DNA of 64,000 nt from Tyto alba (Eukaryota > Chordata > Aves > Strigiformes > Tytonidae): assembly GCF_018691265.1 (NCBI RefSeq), contig NW_024881283.1:8985731-9049730 (forward strand). Reading direction: 5' to 3'. The position numbers and the translations under genes were made by a program. Below are positions 38,007 to 64,000 of the stretch, one piece after another. The notes under the pieces were generated by a model. That model had not been told where the DNA came from and did no database searches. It saw nothing but the letters and a program-made list of their open reading frames with translations. Every line of letters begins with the position of its first letter. The stretch's first letter is position 1.

Positions 38007-39745
38007 TCACCAGGGACAGAAATGTCTTAGAAGAGCTTTTTTTCAGCAAAAGCTGTCTCTGCTCGCTGAGAGACACAATGCCACACCTGTATTTTTCCCA
38101 GCTGGATGAATTAATGAGACTGCTTCCCCTGCTTCGCTGGCTAGATTGCTCTTTCTGGCTAAAGATCTCAGGGGATCCTTCACTCAGTTCCAGCTTCCAT
38201 GAACTGAAAATCAGGTTCTTCTATTGCCCACCTCTTAAGGGAAGAAAAGTCAAAACTAAATGATCCTAAACACACCTTCCTCCTTCCTTTAACTCTGACC
38301 CCAGCGCTATGTTCCAGGTCTATCTGCAGACCAAAAATTGCATTTACAGGGCATCAAGACCCAGTAAATTAAGCCAGTGATTTCAGTGAGTGCATTACAG
38401 GTCTGGTTTTGTATAATCTCTCTTCATGGGACAAGTACCACTACTAATAATTTGCACCTACCTGTCCACAGCATCAGACAGTAAGTCCCCTGAAGTGTGC
38501 AATAGTCATAAATTCCTATAATTGCTCAATAACTTTCAGGATTTGGCCACAGAAATCGAAGCTGCGCTTGTCCAGCTCCCTGCCACCAGAATGAACGTGT
38601 GCCCACACAGCTCTATCAGGTCCTGTTGTAAATGTGTCACCATTTTCCTTGAGAAGTTATGACACAAACCTAATAAATCACAGAGCTGGGAAGCTCCCTC
38701 TCACCCACACTGTAAATTTGCCCTTTCTGTAGCTCTCAAACTGCTCATGAATGAAAACAAATCCTCGGCAGCCTTCACGAGGTATTATCCTAATCCTCGT
38801 TTTACAGAGGATGAAATATAAAATCCAGCAAGCTGAAAGACTAACCCGAACTCGCCTGGTCTGGGAGCCCCGGCTGCGAGCCCGCAGCCCAGCTGGGAGG
38901 TGGCAGCTCAGCAGCTCGTTAGCAGTAACCGCGTCCAGCTCCGCGCTGCCAATGGAGAGGGCTTTACACAAAACCTAAAGGCAACAGCTCCGAAGTCCTT
39001 GCCGGCGCGGGTAAGCCAAACCCATCATCTATTTCAACGCACCCAGCACCAGGAGCAAAATCCCACGTCCAGCCGCAGCTGCTGCTGCATCCCTGCAGTT
39101 TTCCAATTCAGCAGAGAGAAGCCTGCGAATAAGGGGACACGCTCCCACCACCCAGGCGAGCAGGACGGGGGGTCCAGCCTCTTCCAGAGCGATCGCCTCC
39201 CTCTCCCCTAATGCCACGTGTAAGAGTTTTTAAAGGCGGGTGCCCTGGCTGGGCTGCTCACAGCACAAGCACTGACAAGGCTTTTTAGTGGAAAAATATC
39301 TCACCAATAAACCACCTCACAAGGGAGAGGAAAAAAGCTTTTTAATACTTATGATAGAGAGGCTGTGATGGATATTACCACTTAAATACATTAAATTAAA
39401 CTCCTCCTGGTGTAGCAGGGAAAAGATGATGGACAGCTTAGAAGAAAAAGCAACACATTATTAAAGATGAGGAGAAACACTGCTCTGCCAGAAGGCCCTT
39501 CTGGCTAAATGTTAACCTTGGTCCCTGGAGTGTGAGCTCACATCTTGCCCATCAAATGCAGTTTCAGAAGCACAAAAAGTCTCACCTAAAACTATGTCTC
39601 TGAGGAAGGGACAAGTAAAAAATCTCATCTGAAATAAGAAGTGGCTGCTGGTGTAGTCATGTCAGGAGAGAAGTGCTTGTGTGATCCTCCTTTTCTTCGA
39701 GAATATGTTTTCTCAGAGCTCCCTCCCTAAATTATCAGCTCTTCA

Positions 39746-40012
<267 letters not shown>

Positions 40013-40844
40013 TTACAATACAAAAGCGCTTCTGTAATTTTCCATCTTCTATAAACTGGAGAGGGCAGGCACCCGCTTCCCGCCCTCGCCGCCCTGCCAG
40101 AGTCTGGCATCGAGAAAGTTCTCAGAGCCCCTGGAAAGCTGCGGCCTTTAACTCTGCAGGGAGCTGCTTCTTTTAGTGCTAAAGGCAAGGCTGCTTTCTC
40201 TTTTAAATATACCCAAAGCCAGCATCGCACATAGGTGCTATTAGAACGGGCTGAAATTTTTGCCAAAAGAGATATTCAATATAACTAGTACCAACAAACA
40301 TCCCGTACCTACATTATAAATGTCAGTTTGGACTGTGAATAGCAAAAAGGATCACAATACCTGAAAACCGACTTTTCAACATTTTTGAGGTATGCTTGTT
40401 TTTCACAGACTATCCACTTTTTTTTTTTTTTTTTTTTTTGCATTTGGTTTCAACCAGATTATTGTTTCAACCAAACCCCTGTTGTACAACCGAGCTCAGC
40501 CCCTGCTTCAGGCAGGTTGGCGGCTCGCTGCGGCTCGGCTGTGAGCCCTGCCATTGCAGCTCGATTTGCTTTAAAACCAGAATATGCTGGGATAAAACTG
40601 CCAAGCAGGGACCTTTCCCGTCCTCCCCAGCAAGGCTGTACCACGCGGGCCACCGCCTCGCTGCGCCCTGCAGCCGGTTTTTGTCACTGTGCCTGCGGTC
40701 CCCCGGGTGCCACATCCAGAGGCACCATCTCCCCGTGACACTCTGCTCCAGCCACCACCCCGTCCCCTGCGTGGGCACCTGAGGCGGCTCCAACTGCAGC
40801 TCCCAGACCAGCGGCCCTTGCAAAAGTCAGACTTATGGCGTCTC

Positions 40845-41215
40845 AGTATTAATTAAAAACTAGAATTAATTCATTAAACCCCAGGATTAAGATAACTAAT
40901 TAGCAGCAAGACTGGAAGATCCACTCTGTGGACGGCCGTGTGGACTCAATTATCCTATCCCTGTCACATCAGGGAATGGGCATCCGCAGGGACGGCGGCG
41001 GAGGCTGGAGATGGAGCACCCCGGGAATCGCTTTGGTTTTTTCCCTCCTTTCCACTGATTTCATACTTTACGGGAGCTGAGATTAAGAAAACTACCGAGA
41101 GAGTTTAGTCTGAAAATTAATGGAAATTATGTCCCCGATGTGAATACTAATTACGCTAATAACTATTAATTAGCACTGTAATTAATATCATAAATAATGC
41201 ATTGCTAGTTAATCC
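40845..41215. promoter_or_regulatory. Intronic cluster of TAATTA-type sites
   Basis: The intron between window exons 10 and 11 has two dense groups of homeodomain core sites: TATTAATTAAA, GAATTAATTCATTAA and CTAATTAGC on the left (40,848-40,903), and AAATTAATGG, CTAATTACG, CTATTAATTAGC and GTAATTAAT on the right (41,113-41,185). They flank a GC-rich centre. No repeat family is recognised. Enhancer function is inference. Confidence 0.35.
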
Positions 41216-41298
41216 CGTAGAAATGCACTCCGAGGTGTAATGGAGCACGCCGGGATGTCCTGCTCACGGGAGGACACGTTAATCCACGTCAGGACTCA

Positions 41299-44853
<3,555 letters not shown>

Positions 44854-45869
44854 TTAGTAGTGGTAGAAGGCGTTGCTGGCTACTTCCCTTGTAATTCTCT
44901 TTTTGTCAATTGCTGTTAATTAACTTCCACCTTCTCTCCCATCTTTTTTTTTTTTTTTTCCCCCCTAACAGCACACTTAGCTTTAAAATGTATCTCTAAT
45001 TGCACGATGTCAAATTGCTATATGGTTTCATGTCACACAGAAAGCCCACTAATTATACGAGATCCAGGGAAAGGTGCAAGGAACACAGCGAGGGCTTTGT
45101 ATGATTTAATATGAAAATGGCTATTGTGCAGCTGCCAGCCCTTCAGCCAAGAAAAGAAACTCAAATCGGCCTTTATCATTATGAGACATTTAACTAATTT
45201 TTTTTTGCATTAGCTATTCTATCAAGCACACAGGTTTCCTCCCAGCCAAAGCTCTGCCTTCACAAAACATTCCTAACTTCTGCTGCAACAGCACAGTGCC
45301 CTTTGTGCCAAAGGGTTTTTCTCCTACGGCCTTTGGCAGGATCAAGAGCCCTGACTGCAGAAGACTCAGACATTCGGGAGACACATGGACAAACCGCCCG
45401 TTTTAAAGATGCCTGGTGGGCAGGAACATGCAAGACCTTCAGATTCCTTGCAGAGGTGACCTCACATCCCCGTTACAAGAGGTGGAGTGACTGACTGCGT
45501 CCCCACGGCCACTGCTGCCTCCTCATTCCAGGGGGGCCAAACCAAGACTCCCAGCGATTTGGCTGCTGTCGGAGGTGGGGAGAGCATCCAGACTTCGGGC
45601 TACAGGCACTCTGAGCATCATCGTGCTTCAATCACGGCATGCAAAACTCCCCCTGACTTCAGTTAATGCAAGGCTTCCCTTGGGCTTAGGGAAATATATT
45701 TAGGGAGATATTTCACTGCCCGCATACTGAGAACGGTCTGTCTGTACCCTCTGTGACGCTGCCAGGCAAGGCAGAGTTGACACCAAAATCAGCTACAGGG
45801 AGACCAGAGATGTTGGAGAGAGAGAGCATCCAACAGCTGGGTTTTAAGCACAGTCCTCCACCCAATTCA

Positions 45870-46133
<264 letters not shown>

Positions 46134-47038
46134 TCAGCGTGGTTATTTCCATTAACAAGCAGATTCACGTAGGATCAAAGTTATATTCTGGTCTCAAAGA
46201 GCATCTCCTGGGGCCGGCCTAGCAGGGGGCTGTACAAACTTTTCCAGCTGTGCGTGCAGTTATAAACCCCAGGATTTTACTTTGAAGTTTGGAGTTAACC
46301 AAATCCCAAATCTCAAAGTCAGATTTCTGAGTTGGTATTCATTTCCAATTGAGGGTAAGAATCCACCCTGACTCAGTGTGAAAACTCATCTACGGTTCCC
46401 TGAAAGATTCATACATTTTGGACAACCTGGCTGAGTTTCAGATTAGCAGTTGAATCAACAACCAGTCTGTATTTCATCCACTCTAGGGTGTTTCAATATG
46501 ACATTTTTGCAGTGCTTTGCTTTTCAGCTCAGGGGAGCACTGGGAAAGATGCTAAGCTCATGCAAATCAGCCTGGCCTCAAAATGAGACTCTGGCTGAAT
46601 TCTACATTATTCCTGCAGCATTAGCTCAGTGAAGAGAATGAAAGAGCAAGGTAAGAATTGCTCTTTACAGCCTCCGAAGGAACTGGAGTGTATTTGGAAG
46701 TTTCTATGTGGTCTGCATTTGTATCAGAATCATGACAGGTGAATTTTCCAGATTGCTAAAGTAGTACACAGATGCTGCTACAAGCCTTATCTACTCTTGG
46801 TGGGTAAAACACTCTCAGAAGAGATCCAGCCTGTCCTGCAACTGCTCTATTATTTCCCTTTCCTATCTCTGAACTACAGAGGCAATCTCAGAACTGAGAA
46901 ATAATGAAAGGAGTTGGAAAAAGCATTTTTCAGACTTCTGGATGATGCCAAAAAGCGTGTGCTTGCAAAACACAGTATTTCATTGGAGTTTGATCTGGGG
47001 TTTTGTGAAGAGTAAGTCACTCGACTCTCTGTGCTTCA

Positions 47039-47602
<564 letters not shown>

Positions 47603-47873
47603 TCATCGAGGAGGAGGGAGCACCTGTAGCACAGAGGGTCTGGAGGGCAGCACTGGCTATGGAGCAGGCTGGGCTACAGAATGTGCAGGAAACTTTGCTT
47701 CTGCTCAGTGGAGCGAGCAGAGATCTTAATGGCACATTAAGACCCTGCGAGAAGTATTAGCACACATAAAACATTAAAGAAAACCTGTGTCAAATCCGGG
47801 CTAGGTGGAAGACAGTTTGCCCGCAACACCCCCTAATTTCTTTACCCTAGATACTGTCCCTTATGTAAGACTA

Positions 47874-54882
<7,009 letters not shown>

Positions 54883-56953
54883 CTATCAGCAGAGTAAGCA
54901 AGTCACGGGGTTTGGTCCTTCCTCCCTCTCAACCGCACGCGTTCAGAGGGTCAGCGCCCAGACTCGGATCCTGTGACTGACTTGATTTAACTGACTGGCT
55001 CTCAGCAGAGCAGGGAAATTCCGGGTGAAACGTCTCCTCGCTCTGGGAGCCCACTGGTTTCACGCTGGTTGCAGAGCATGGCCATAACTCCCAAATCTCA
55101 CGATGGAGCCCTCACCAGCTGCAGCTACTTTCCGCGGCAGCTGCTCTGGCAGACAGCAGCCCGGTTGCCAGCATCAGTCGTGTGGATGGTTCCCCTCCAA
55201 GCAGAAATTATGACATGCTCCAAGCCACCTCAGCACGCCCCATTGTATTTGCAGAACAAGAAGCTGGTGGGTTTGGAGCGCAGAGGCGGGAGGGATCCAG
55301 CTGAGAAACATCCACTCGTACAAGTTGTGAACCCCTCGAGCTGGCGGCTGTAAGTTAGGGGGGACGGGGGGAAGGGAGCAGCTGTAGCAGATGCCTCACA
55401 GGGGTTTCTCTGGAGCAGGCTGGAGAAATGCCCACCTCCTTACTGCCTGACACAGGCCCACACCGTGTGCGCCTGTTCTTGGCTTTCTCCGCTAATGATC
55501 TGTGTAAACACATCCAGCCCCAAGCCAGGAAAGACTATTTCACTCCTGCAGCTAGCAATGCAGTTCCCAGCTCCTGGGCCTCCTGTGCCTTGTTGCAGGT
55601 ACAGCCTTTGCAGTGTTACGTGTAATATAAAACATAATGAGCATATTCACCATCTGGGGAACATACTGGCTTGTAAAGAGAAGGGGGAAAATGCTCCAGG
55701 TTCAGCATTTTCTTTCACATACCAACGCATATGAAAGTCTTTTGTTTCATCTTGCAGAAACTGCTGTCACACCGTAGGGGTCTTCCACACACAGTGGAGA
55801 ACCTTTGGCGGGAGATGGTCTGAGCTGTGTTCTGCCTCTTCACCGCTTTTGTAACTGTGCTGCCTGAGCTTGGTGTGAAAGGGGAGCCTTTCCCCAAGGC
55901 CTTGGGTGGAAATCACAGTTCTGAGGTACTGGGCATTCACCCGGCCCCCAGTCAGAGAGGGCCCCTCAAACGCCATCAGCCTCGGTCTAAAGCTGCCTCC
56001 GTGAAGTCATTCAGAAAGATCCCACACAACCGGTCAGAGCAATGCTGAATGCTTCCAAAAATCCACCCACAAAGATGACAGGAGAGACAGTGAAAACCAC
56101 ATGAGGAAAAGGCACGAAATAGAGCAGAAAACCCTTCTGAGCAGCTACAGATCAAGAACTCTGCAGAAACAGCTTCCGAATATGAGGATGACTCCGCTAG
56201 ATTTCTTCTTCCCTTCCAAAGCAGAGGTTAAACTTGGTCAACTGGAGCTGCTAATCTAAGTGGCATAATTAAAAATTAACACTTGTCCCAAACGCTTTGT
56301 TCCAGCTAAGTTTTCATTTTGTCTGCCTCTGTGCACCCCAGGGATGGCGTGGGGAGGGCTTTGTACCGCATCCCGCCAGTCATTCAGCACCCTTCCTTCT
56401 GCTGGAGGCCACCAGCTGAGATCCCAGCACCCCGATTTCAGGAAGGCTTGGCAAGCACGTCTCATTGCATCCCCCATGACTTTGACCCTCGACCGTCTCA
56501 TCAGGAACTTTTTGGTTTATCGGGATGTTTTCAGCGCAAGACCTTCCACTCCAGCACGGGAGTGGAGATGGACTTCTGTTGCCAAACTGCTCTCAGCAGA
56601 GGTGCTGATGATGTGGAAACTCACTGTACCAGCCCTGGGACTGCTGTGGTGCCATAACAGCAGATGCCAGACCCTGGAAAGGGCACACATGGGCTTCTTT
56701 CATTGGAATGCATGAGAAAGAGGGTCAGATGCTGCAGAAAGGATGGAAGGACCTGATTTTGCACAAGCCACGTTCGTCCTGTACAGACCCTGCATGGAGA
56801 AAACTATAAAGCAGCAGGCTGCAGTACACCTCCTACCACAGACATTTGCTGCAGTGATTTATTTCTCATCTTGCCAGCCGAGTGGTTTACTCTCCGCCAG
56901 TGCTTATCCCCCAAGTTGCAGGAGACCGGGGAGCTGAGACGCAGTGATTTTCA

Positions 56954-57541
<588 letters not shown>

Positions 57542-59830
57542 CTAGTCTTGACGCTGACAGGCATTTGGCAGGTTCCTAAGGGAAACTCATCCCTTCTTAA
57601 ACGTGGATATTCCCCTGCACACCCTCACCCCGCCCCCGGCAGCGCCAGGTCCTGCGACAGAGCTGCAATCGATGCCATGTCACACCTGAGCAAATTATCC
57701 TGGCAGATTCCGAGCACTGCTCACTCCACCGTTGCTAGTAAAAAACCACTAACAATAATTAATAGGTTTACTTTGGCTTAGCAATCAGAGTGGAGACTGC
57801 TGACAAATACACTGACAGATCTAGGGGCTATTAGACAGGTTTGGATGAGGATGCCTAGCGTAAAGACCATGCACCGCTCGGTTTCTGAAGGAAAGCATCC
57901 GTAACGGATATCTTATCTCCCTCTGCTAGAGTCTAAAAATACCAATACTGGCATTAGGTAGAAAACATGATGTATGCTTCAATAAAAAGGAGAGCACGCA
58001 TATGTTTGGGCACGTGGGTGTTGAAATATACTGGTGCAGAGCTGTGACTAAAACCAAGGACGCTTTGCAAGGAAATGGGTTTGATAGCTAATACTTAAAC
58101 TCACACTGTAACTAACAATTTAATAACAGATACTCCAGCAGACTCGGCTAAGCTTAAAACCTGTAGCAGTATTGAGTTCTTTAAAGGATTTATGCACACA
58201 GTGTGAAGACTGTTTCTTCTGATGTCTTAGGCTCTGCTCCCGTGTACCGTACTTACTGGACTCGCTTTCCCACTCCTCAAAAGGGGATCAACACGGGTTT
58301 ACTCCCTCCTCAGATACAGGCATGAGACACCATTTGCAATGCAAGCTTGTCTGGCATCAACCTTCTTAATTTATGTTCTAGAAAATGCCTAGTAATTTTA
58401 GGTGCCCAGCTATAAATGCTTTAAAGGGGTATGGGTTTCAGCACTGAGCACATCTTAAGATCAACACACAGAAAACAAAGACATGCAGAAATCTCTTTTT
58501 TTTTTTTTTTTTTTCCCTTTAAACTATTAAGCCCATGAATCCACATAATCAGTTGTAAAACTGACCCGAGTTTCTGAAGTTTTGGGAATGCCCACAAATC
58601 CTCCAAGTCAATGGATGCTCAACATTTTAAGGAAGGAGATCCCTTTTACTTAGCTGGAAAGCTGTGGACTCAGAGATATTAGGCTCCCAGGTTTTAAAAG
58701 GTAGCTGCCCTCTCGGAGCCCCTGCGGCTGCGGTAACACCCGGTTATCACTTGTCAATTCCCCATGGCCTGTACAGGGCGCTGCAAATGCGAGAAGGTGG
58801 CATGCTGCTAACAAAAGGGAAGGAAAATGTGCCCAAAACTACTTCGTATGACGAGGTGTGGAAGGATAACACAAGAAAAAAAGAAACGATCACGGCTTTG
58901 GAACAGCTAAACTGACGAGAATTTAAGGAGCTCCAGTTCTGCCTGCTTGAGCGATTCGTTATGCCAGGTAGTGAGACTGCAGCTGGTTTAGTCCCCAGAG
59001 GGACACCCCGGCTGTGCCAGGGGTCTGCTCCTGCCTCTGCCTCTCGCCCTTCAGCAACTCCCAACCCACTCTGGACCTTGGTTTCCCCCAGTGTAAGACA
59101 GGGACACCCCCACCGACACCTCGCCTACAGTGCACGGCCAGCTCCTGGACTAGGTAGTGCTACTACAGCCCGAGACCACCACGAGTATTTTGTGCCATTC
59201 GACGCTACTGGAAATACCCCTTAAGCCAAACCATCACCCAGAACCTCCCCAGTCTCTCTGCGCAGCACAATGGCAGACAAGGCCAGGAGACTGTAAGGGG
59301 GAAAAGTGTAGAACAAGGTCTCAGGAAGCAAATTCCTTTTAGCACTTGCGTCACGGCACAATAAAGGCTGCATTTATTTCACTGTCGTGCTGTCATTTCC
59401 CTCCCCAAGAGCCGCGGGGATGAGTGGGTGTATGGAAACTCAGCCATGCCTCAGCGGTGCTGAAGACGCCCTGTCCTCAGCCAGGCTAATTGCACCCTGC
59501 TTCCTGCAAAGACCTGCGCTGCAGAAGTTCTGCTGCCCCTCTTCACCTGCGATATTTTTTGCTGGAGCTGCATGGAACCAGTAAAACTCCGTGGGAGCCA
59601 CCTTCCCCTGCAGAGGGAAACCAGCTCTGTCTAATAGGATTTTCTCTCCTCAGACCACATATTTTCCTTCAGTGGGCAGGATCCAGAGGCCAGCGAAGCT
59701 GATGGAACGTTTCCCAGCGATTACAAAGGGCTTTGGATCCAGACTTTTTACATGATCATTCAAGCTAAGCAACAGAGAGCTACATGGGATGAAAGCCCGT
59801 GGTGGATGGGTATTATTCTGAAGAACTTAC

Positions 59831-60019
59831 AAAGACACTGTGGGAGGGCACGGTCCCAAGTGCCATCCCCCTGACAGGTAAGGACATGTGTACCCAATAA
59901 GTAATATCCATGGCTGCACTGATACGAGACAGTTGTTCCAAAGCTGAATCTGTGAGGACCACTTGGCTGCACTTGACGGATGCTGTTTTCCAGGTGCCCG
60001 GGGTCAGTACAGTTTACAA
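59831..60019 (-). CDS. CSMD2: CSMD2 window exon 3: sushi domain
   Basis: A 189-base phase 1-1 exon encoding a slightly long sushi domain, from VVNCTDPGHLENS to LPQCL, with all four cysteines and the tryptophan (GTWDRA). The five extra residues relative to the 58-residue neighbours lie between cysteines 1 and 2. There is one NCT sequon at the first cysteine. The acceptor is TTTGCAG, reached through a T/G-rich tract, and the donor is T|GTAAGT. Confidence 0.92.
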
Positions 60020-60175
60020 CTGCAAACAAACAAACAACAAAAAAATACAAAACAAAGGGTGTAACAAAGAACAAAGGATCCTCCAAAAATGAGCAGGAAA
60101 AAGGGAAAAAATTGCAAGTCACATATTCCACAACTTAAGTTTTTTTTTTTCAGTCTCTCTTTTTTGCTTTCTTTC

Positions 60176-60206
<31 letters not shown>

Positions 60207-60877
60207 CATTAGTGCAGAAGTGGAAAAAAAAATCCTTATTAAAAGGAAAAAAGAGAGAGCAGAGGCAATCCTGCAGGCTCTCGCCCTGCCACGCGAGGCT
60301 CAGCAGCAGAGCCTTGCTTTTTGTCCCCAAACTGGGACTTATATTCGCCAGTTGAGAATAACCGATTCCTCGACCGACACACATCACCGGTATCGACAGA
60401 GATACTGGATTAAGGGAGTACAGAGGGAGGGAGGGGAGGGAATTTGATAAGTGAACTTGGGTGCTAACACCAGTGGAAGCAGGGCAGCCCAGAAGGAGAA
60501 AGGGCTCTGCAAAAAGACTGTGGCATTTGCGTTGAGTCAACCGGCCTAGGGTTATCAGGATGATCTCTGCTAAGGGTCTGGCCTGATATTTTCTGTGCCC
60601 TCCCCACTTACAACACACACTTCAACGTCCTGGAGGATGCAGGGCTGGGCAGGGTCCATTAACAGCTCTGAGTGAAGCCCAAGGGAAAAATCGGGTTTGC
60701 TGCGTGAGATTTTACACAGCCCCGGGAGCTCAAACATCGCTTTGTACTTCTCCCGAGGAACCGCAAGATTTGGCTTACAAGACCTGGTGACACTGTCGAG
60801 CTGGATTTTAGGATTTTAGCGTAGGCAAGGAGGAAGGCACAGCCAAGTCGGATTTGCCCAGCGCGGGGGGGACTTAC

Positions 60878-61051
60878 CGAGGCAGGAGGGGAGGGTGCTG
60901 CTCCACTGCCCGTTGGCCAAGCACTGGGACTGCGACGCTCCTTCCAGGCGGTACCCAGTGCTGCACACAAACTTGGCCACATTGTTCAGGTTGAACTGAC
61001 TCCCTTGGGTCAAGCCATTGGCAGGGTTGCCAGGGTGGCCGCAAGTGATAG
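60878..61051 (-). CDS. CSMD2: CSMD2 window exon 2: sushi domain
   Basis: A 174-base phase 1-1 exon for one sushi domain, starting ITCGHPGNPANG and ending TLPSCL. Four cysteines and the tryptophan (NGQWSS) are in place. The acceptor is TTGTAG and the donor G|GTAAGTC. No N-glycosylation sequon is seen. It follows exon 1 after a 2.7 kb intron and precedes exon 3 by only 0.86 kb. Confidence 0.92.
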
Positions 61052-63732
61052 CTACAATCAGAAACTGGAGATGTTACTTCTTTGCCCAGAAGATAGTGGA
61101 TTATCCGCTGGAAGAAGTTCCCAAGGAAGGAGACCATAAAAACCCCCCACGTCAACCCCGAAACCCTCACCGACTTCAAAGATTTGGGGCCAGCTCTGTT
61201 GAAATACCAAATCAAGTTGAGAGCATGGTACTTTTGTTCATTTTACTGGCATAAGAAATTCTCTGAACCGCTCTCTAAGCAGCTGAGTGCCAGCATCCTA
61301 CTGACTTACACCGTAAATCCCTGGAGCTCCTCTTCAAAAATCCCAGCTACTGCTATTAATCTATTGCCTTACATTACCCTGGGCATCACACACAGAGTCG
61401 TGAAACCTGATGTTTTCCTCCCTCTCCCTGGTGTAAGTCAGATGTATGCTCACTACAGTATAAGGTTACACCTGGAGGGATAGTTAAAAGAGAGGAAAAA
61501 TATGAGAAAAATCAGGTTTCTAGCATATGGCCTAGAAAGCTTAAATCTTCCTGCTTTAAGCTTGATAATCTCTGGGGAAAAACCTTTATTTCTAAATCCC
61601 TGAAGTGAGGATTTTTGTGTAGTTCTTGTTCCCGTGGCTGATGTTATCTTGGGCCAGGGACGAGGTAAAGGGCTAAAGGGTCTGAGCCGCTCCGACAATG
61701 CCCAGGGAAGGCGCAGAGGCGAAGGCTGGGGCCGTACGAGGCACACACAGCACTCAAATCCCAAGCGCTTTTGCCGGGGCCACTCTGCTGGCACCTCGGC
61801 AGAGGTGGGTGACACAGGGAGGCTGCGGCCCCCGCTGCGAGCAAGCCTGGAGACCTTTGCTTGGAGCATGGCAGGGAGTCCCGCTGCGCAGAAGAAATGT
61901 CAGGATACGCCACACAGAGATTTTTGGCCGCTTAAGGAATGCGACATCTTCCGACAGCTGAGGACAAAGCCATATTGATTACTGTCACGCTGAAACAGGG
62001 TAATGGTCCATCAGTAAAAGTCCAGCAGTTTAGGTGTACAGCTGCCAAAGCCAGAAGCAAGAGGGGAAGATGAAATTCCCACAAAAGATCCATAACACAT
62101 TTGACTGCCAGAGCCGGACTACACCACAGGGATGGGAATTTATTCCTTACGCAGGCTGGTGACAGGTACAGGTCTAAAAAATATGAAGCAAGATAGCCCT
62201 TCGGTGCTGCAGGAAGCAGATGTCAGATTCTCTGAGGTACTTCTGAATATGATTATGCATGTTTTGAAACAGGTGATGGATTCTGTCCCAGAAAAAAAAA
62301 AACCAAAACTCCCCGCAGTTGGAATGGATCAAAAAGACCCACTCACATAGAGGAAGCAACTGTAGCACGTTTAAAGAGAAAATATCAAGACAATAGGAAA
62401 TTATTTAATGTGCTAACACACACAGTGCCCTGAGCTTCTTCAGAAGCAATAAAGCCTCAAGGCATCTAATTTCAGAGCCCAACAGTGCTCTGCTTTAACG
62501 ACATTAAATTTATGTTATCCATAAGGCCTAACGTAGTGTAATAACTTCAAGGCCAACTTCTGCACGAGACACCTTTACAGATCTCTGCACAAGAGCTTGG
62601 TGGGCTCTCGGGTGCCAGAGTCAGAAGCCGGCACAAAGCAGAGGCAAATAAAGGTGCTGCACAGGAACCAGCCCTGTCCAGGTTCAGAAGTCAGAAGAGA
62701 GATACAGACGAGCAGCGTTCGTCTGCTTTGTTCTAATGGGTTTGGTCCCTCCCAAAAGAAGCAAGATGAGCCATGAAAACGGATGTTCAGGAAAACCTGC
62801 ATCTCCATAAATCTGCCTGACAGCAGGAGGACCTCTATCAACATGACTTCCTGATCCAAGGTTAGTGTATATATACTTGGAAGGTAAAAGTGAATTAAAA
62901 CTTTTTCAACAGGGCACCCTCAGCCATGTAATTCAAACCTACCTACAGACCCAGAGGCAGCCTTTCAGATAATTCTTTTCCTAAAAAGCTCACGCAGAAT
63001 TGCAGATATCCTCCAAATCTTGAAGTCACTGCTAACCTTGACAACATAAGTCTGTTTCTTATTTTTAGGCTGGAATCTGCATATTCATTGATAGGTCATT
63101 CCTTACTTCACATCTTGCTGTTATTATTGTGCCCCAGCACATAAAGCTCTAAAGCAGACAGGAGAGACTGGAAGCAAACAACTGGAGAATCATGATATGA
63201 AACACACGGACTGCACTGTCCATTGATAAGAAGATGCTTAAACTTATTAACACCTTAGAGCTTTAGAGACTTACTTAATTAGCTTACTTAATGGATGGCT
63301 AAACGAGCAGGTTGTACAAGGTGACTTGTGAGTGTGGATCAGAGGAGGAGAGAGACTGACTTTCCTCTGGCACACAGCACGGGTCTCAGAGATGGTGACG
63401 GTTGTGGTGCCCTTGGTGGGGCCAGATCTGCCTTGAACCTCCCCCCCGCCCCGGCCAAGGGTGGTCTCCGCTGAAACCCCCACCTTCAACCGGGCGCATC
63501 CTTAGAAACACGGCGCATGGGAAACGCCAGAGAAAGGCAGAATCCCCAAAGCAGAGGGAAGAAGCAAAGCAGCCAAATTTGCAGCGTCGCCACTCCTGCC
63601 GCAGCTCAGCCCCTCTCCTCCGCCAACCCCGGGGACGCTCGGGCGGCACGCTCACGCAACGGCACGCAGGGCGTGAGCTCTGAGCAACGGGTCTGTACCT
63701 GGGCTCCTGTCCTCTGAGCGTCGCCAGGGCTA

Positions 63733-63999
<267 letters not shown>

Positions 64000-64000
64000 G

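Noticed and set aside
60176..60200. T(25) run as the tail of a processed pseudogene
   Set aside because: No adjacent cDNA-like sequence or flanking direct repeat was seen; similar bare homopolymers occur throughout the window.

Overview
This is vertebrate nuclear DNA, most likely from a bird. The clues are compact 0.4-6 kb introns, alternating GC-rich and AT-rich patches with many long homopolymer tracts, a fragment resembling the 3' end of a chicken-repeat-1 (CR1) LINE, and a solitary retroviral LTR whose termini resemble avian ERV families. The species cannot be named from the sequence. No prokaryotic gene, CRISPR array or operon was seen.

Right part (about 29.3-64.0 kb): the 3' end of one large minus-strand gene, which I identify as CSMD2 (CUB and Sushi multiple domains 2). 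I placed 18 exons by hand. Each junction is GT-AG and the phases join into one frame: 2,693 coding bases, i.e. 896 complete codons plus the stop, with two bases at the 5' end completing a split codon. The exons encode 11 sushi (CCP) domains. Nine come from single symmetric phase 1-1 exons, one from two exons split by a phase-0 intron, and one from a further symmetric exon. After these come a 22-residue linker exon, three exons of the CSMD-specific juxtamembrane region, a transmembrane exon, and a last exon for the cytoplasmic tail with an NPMY motif and the C-terminus CTAV. The domain order agrees with what I recall of the CSMD family, so no exon appears to be missing between 63,929 and the stop codon at 32,894. 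The tail matches CSMD2 rather than CSMD1 or CSMD3. The rest of the gene (more sushi domains and all CUB domains) lies beyond the right edge.

3' UTR zone (29.3-32.9 kb): AATAAA signals on the minus strand at about 31.31, 31.11, 29.52 and 29.35 kb suggest alternative polyadenylation. A CpG-dense block (29.95-30.8 kb) and a TA/CA/CG simple repeat lie between the near and far signals. A 52-bp minisatellite of ten copies (28.52-29.04 kb) begins about 0.3 kb beyond the farthest signal.

Left part (1-28.5 kb): apparently intergenic DNA with no protein-coding gene that I can support. It holds a complete 1,073-bp solo LTR with a perfect 5-bp target duplication (5,361-6,443), a CR1-like fragment (about 7.48-7.59 kb), short tandem repeats, several CpG-dense patches, and AT-rich stretches with homeodomain-type TAATTA sites that look like candidate conserved noncoding elements.

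No undescribed multi-gene system was found. The items most worth a second look are the intronic TAAT-site cluster at 40.8-41.2 kb, the POU-like and inverted-repeat sites at 20.5 and 26.1 kb, the minisatellite next to the far 3' end, the CpG block in the 3' UTR zone, and paired long G and C homopolymers near short introns.
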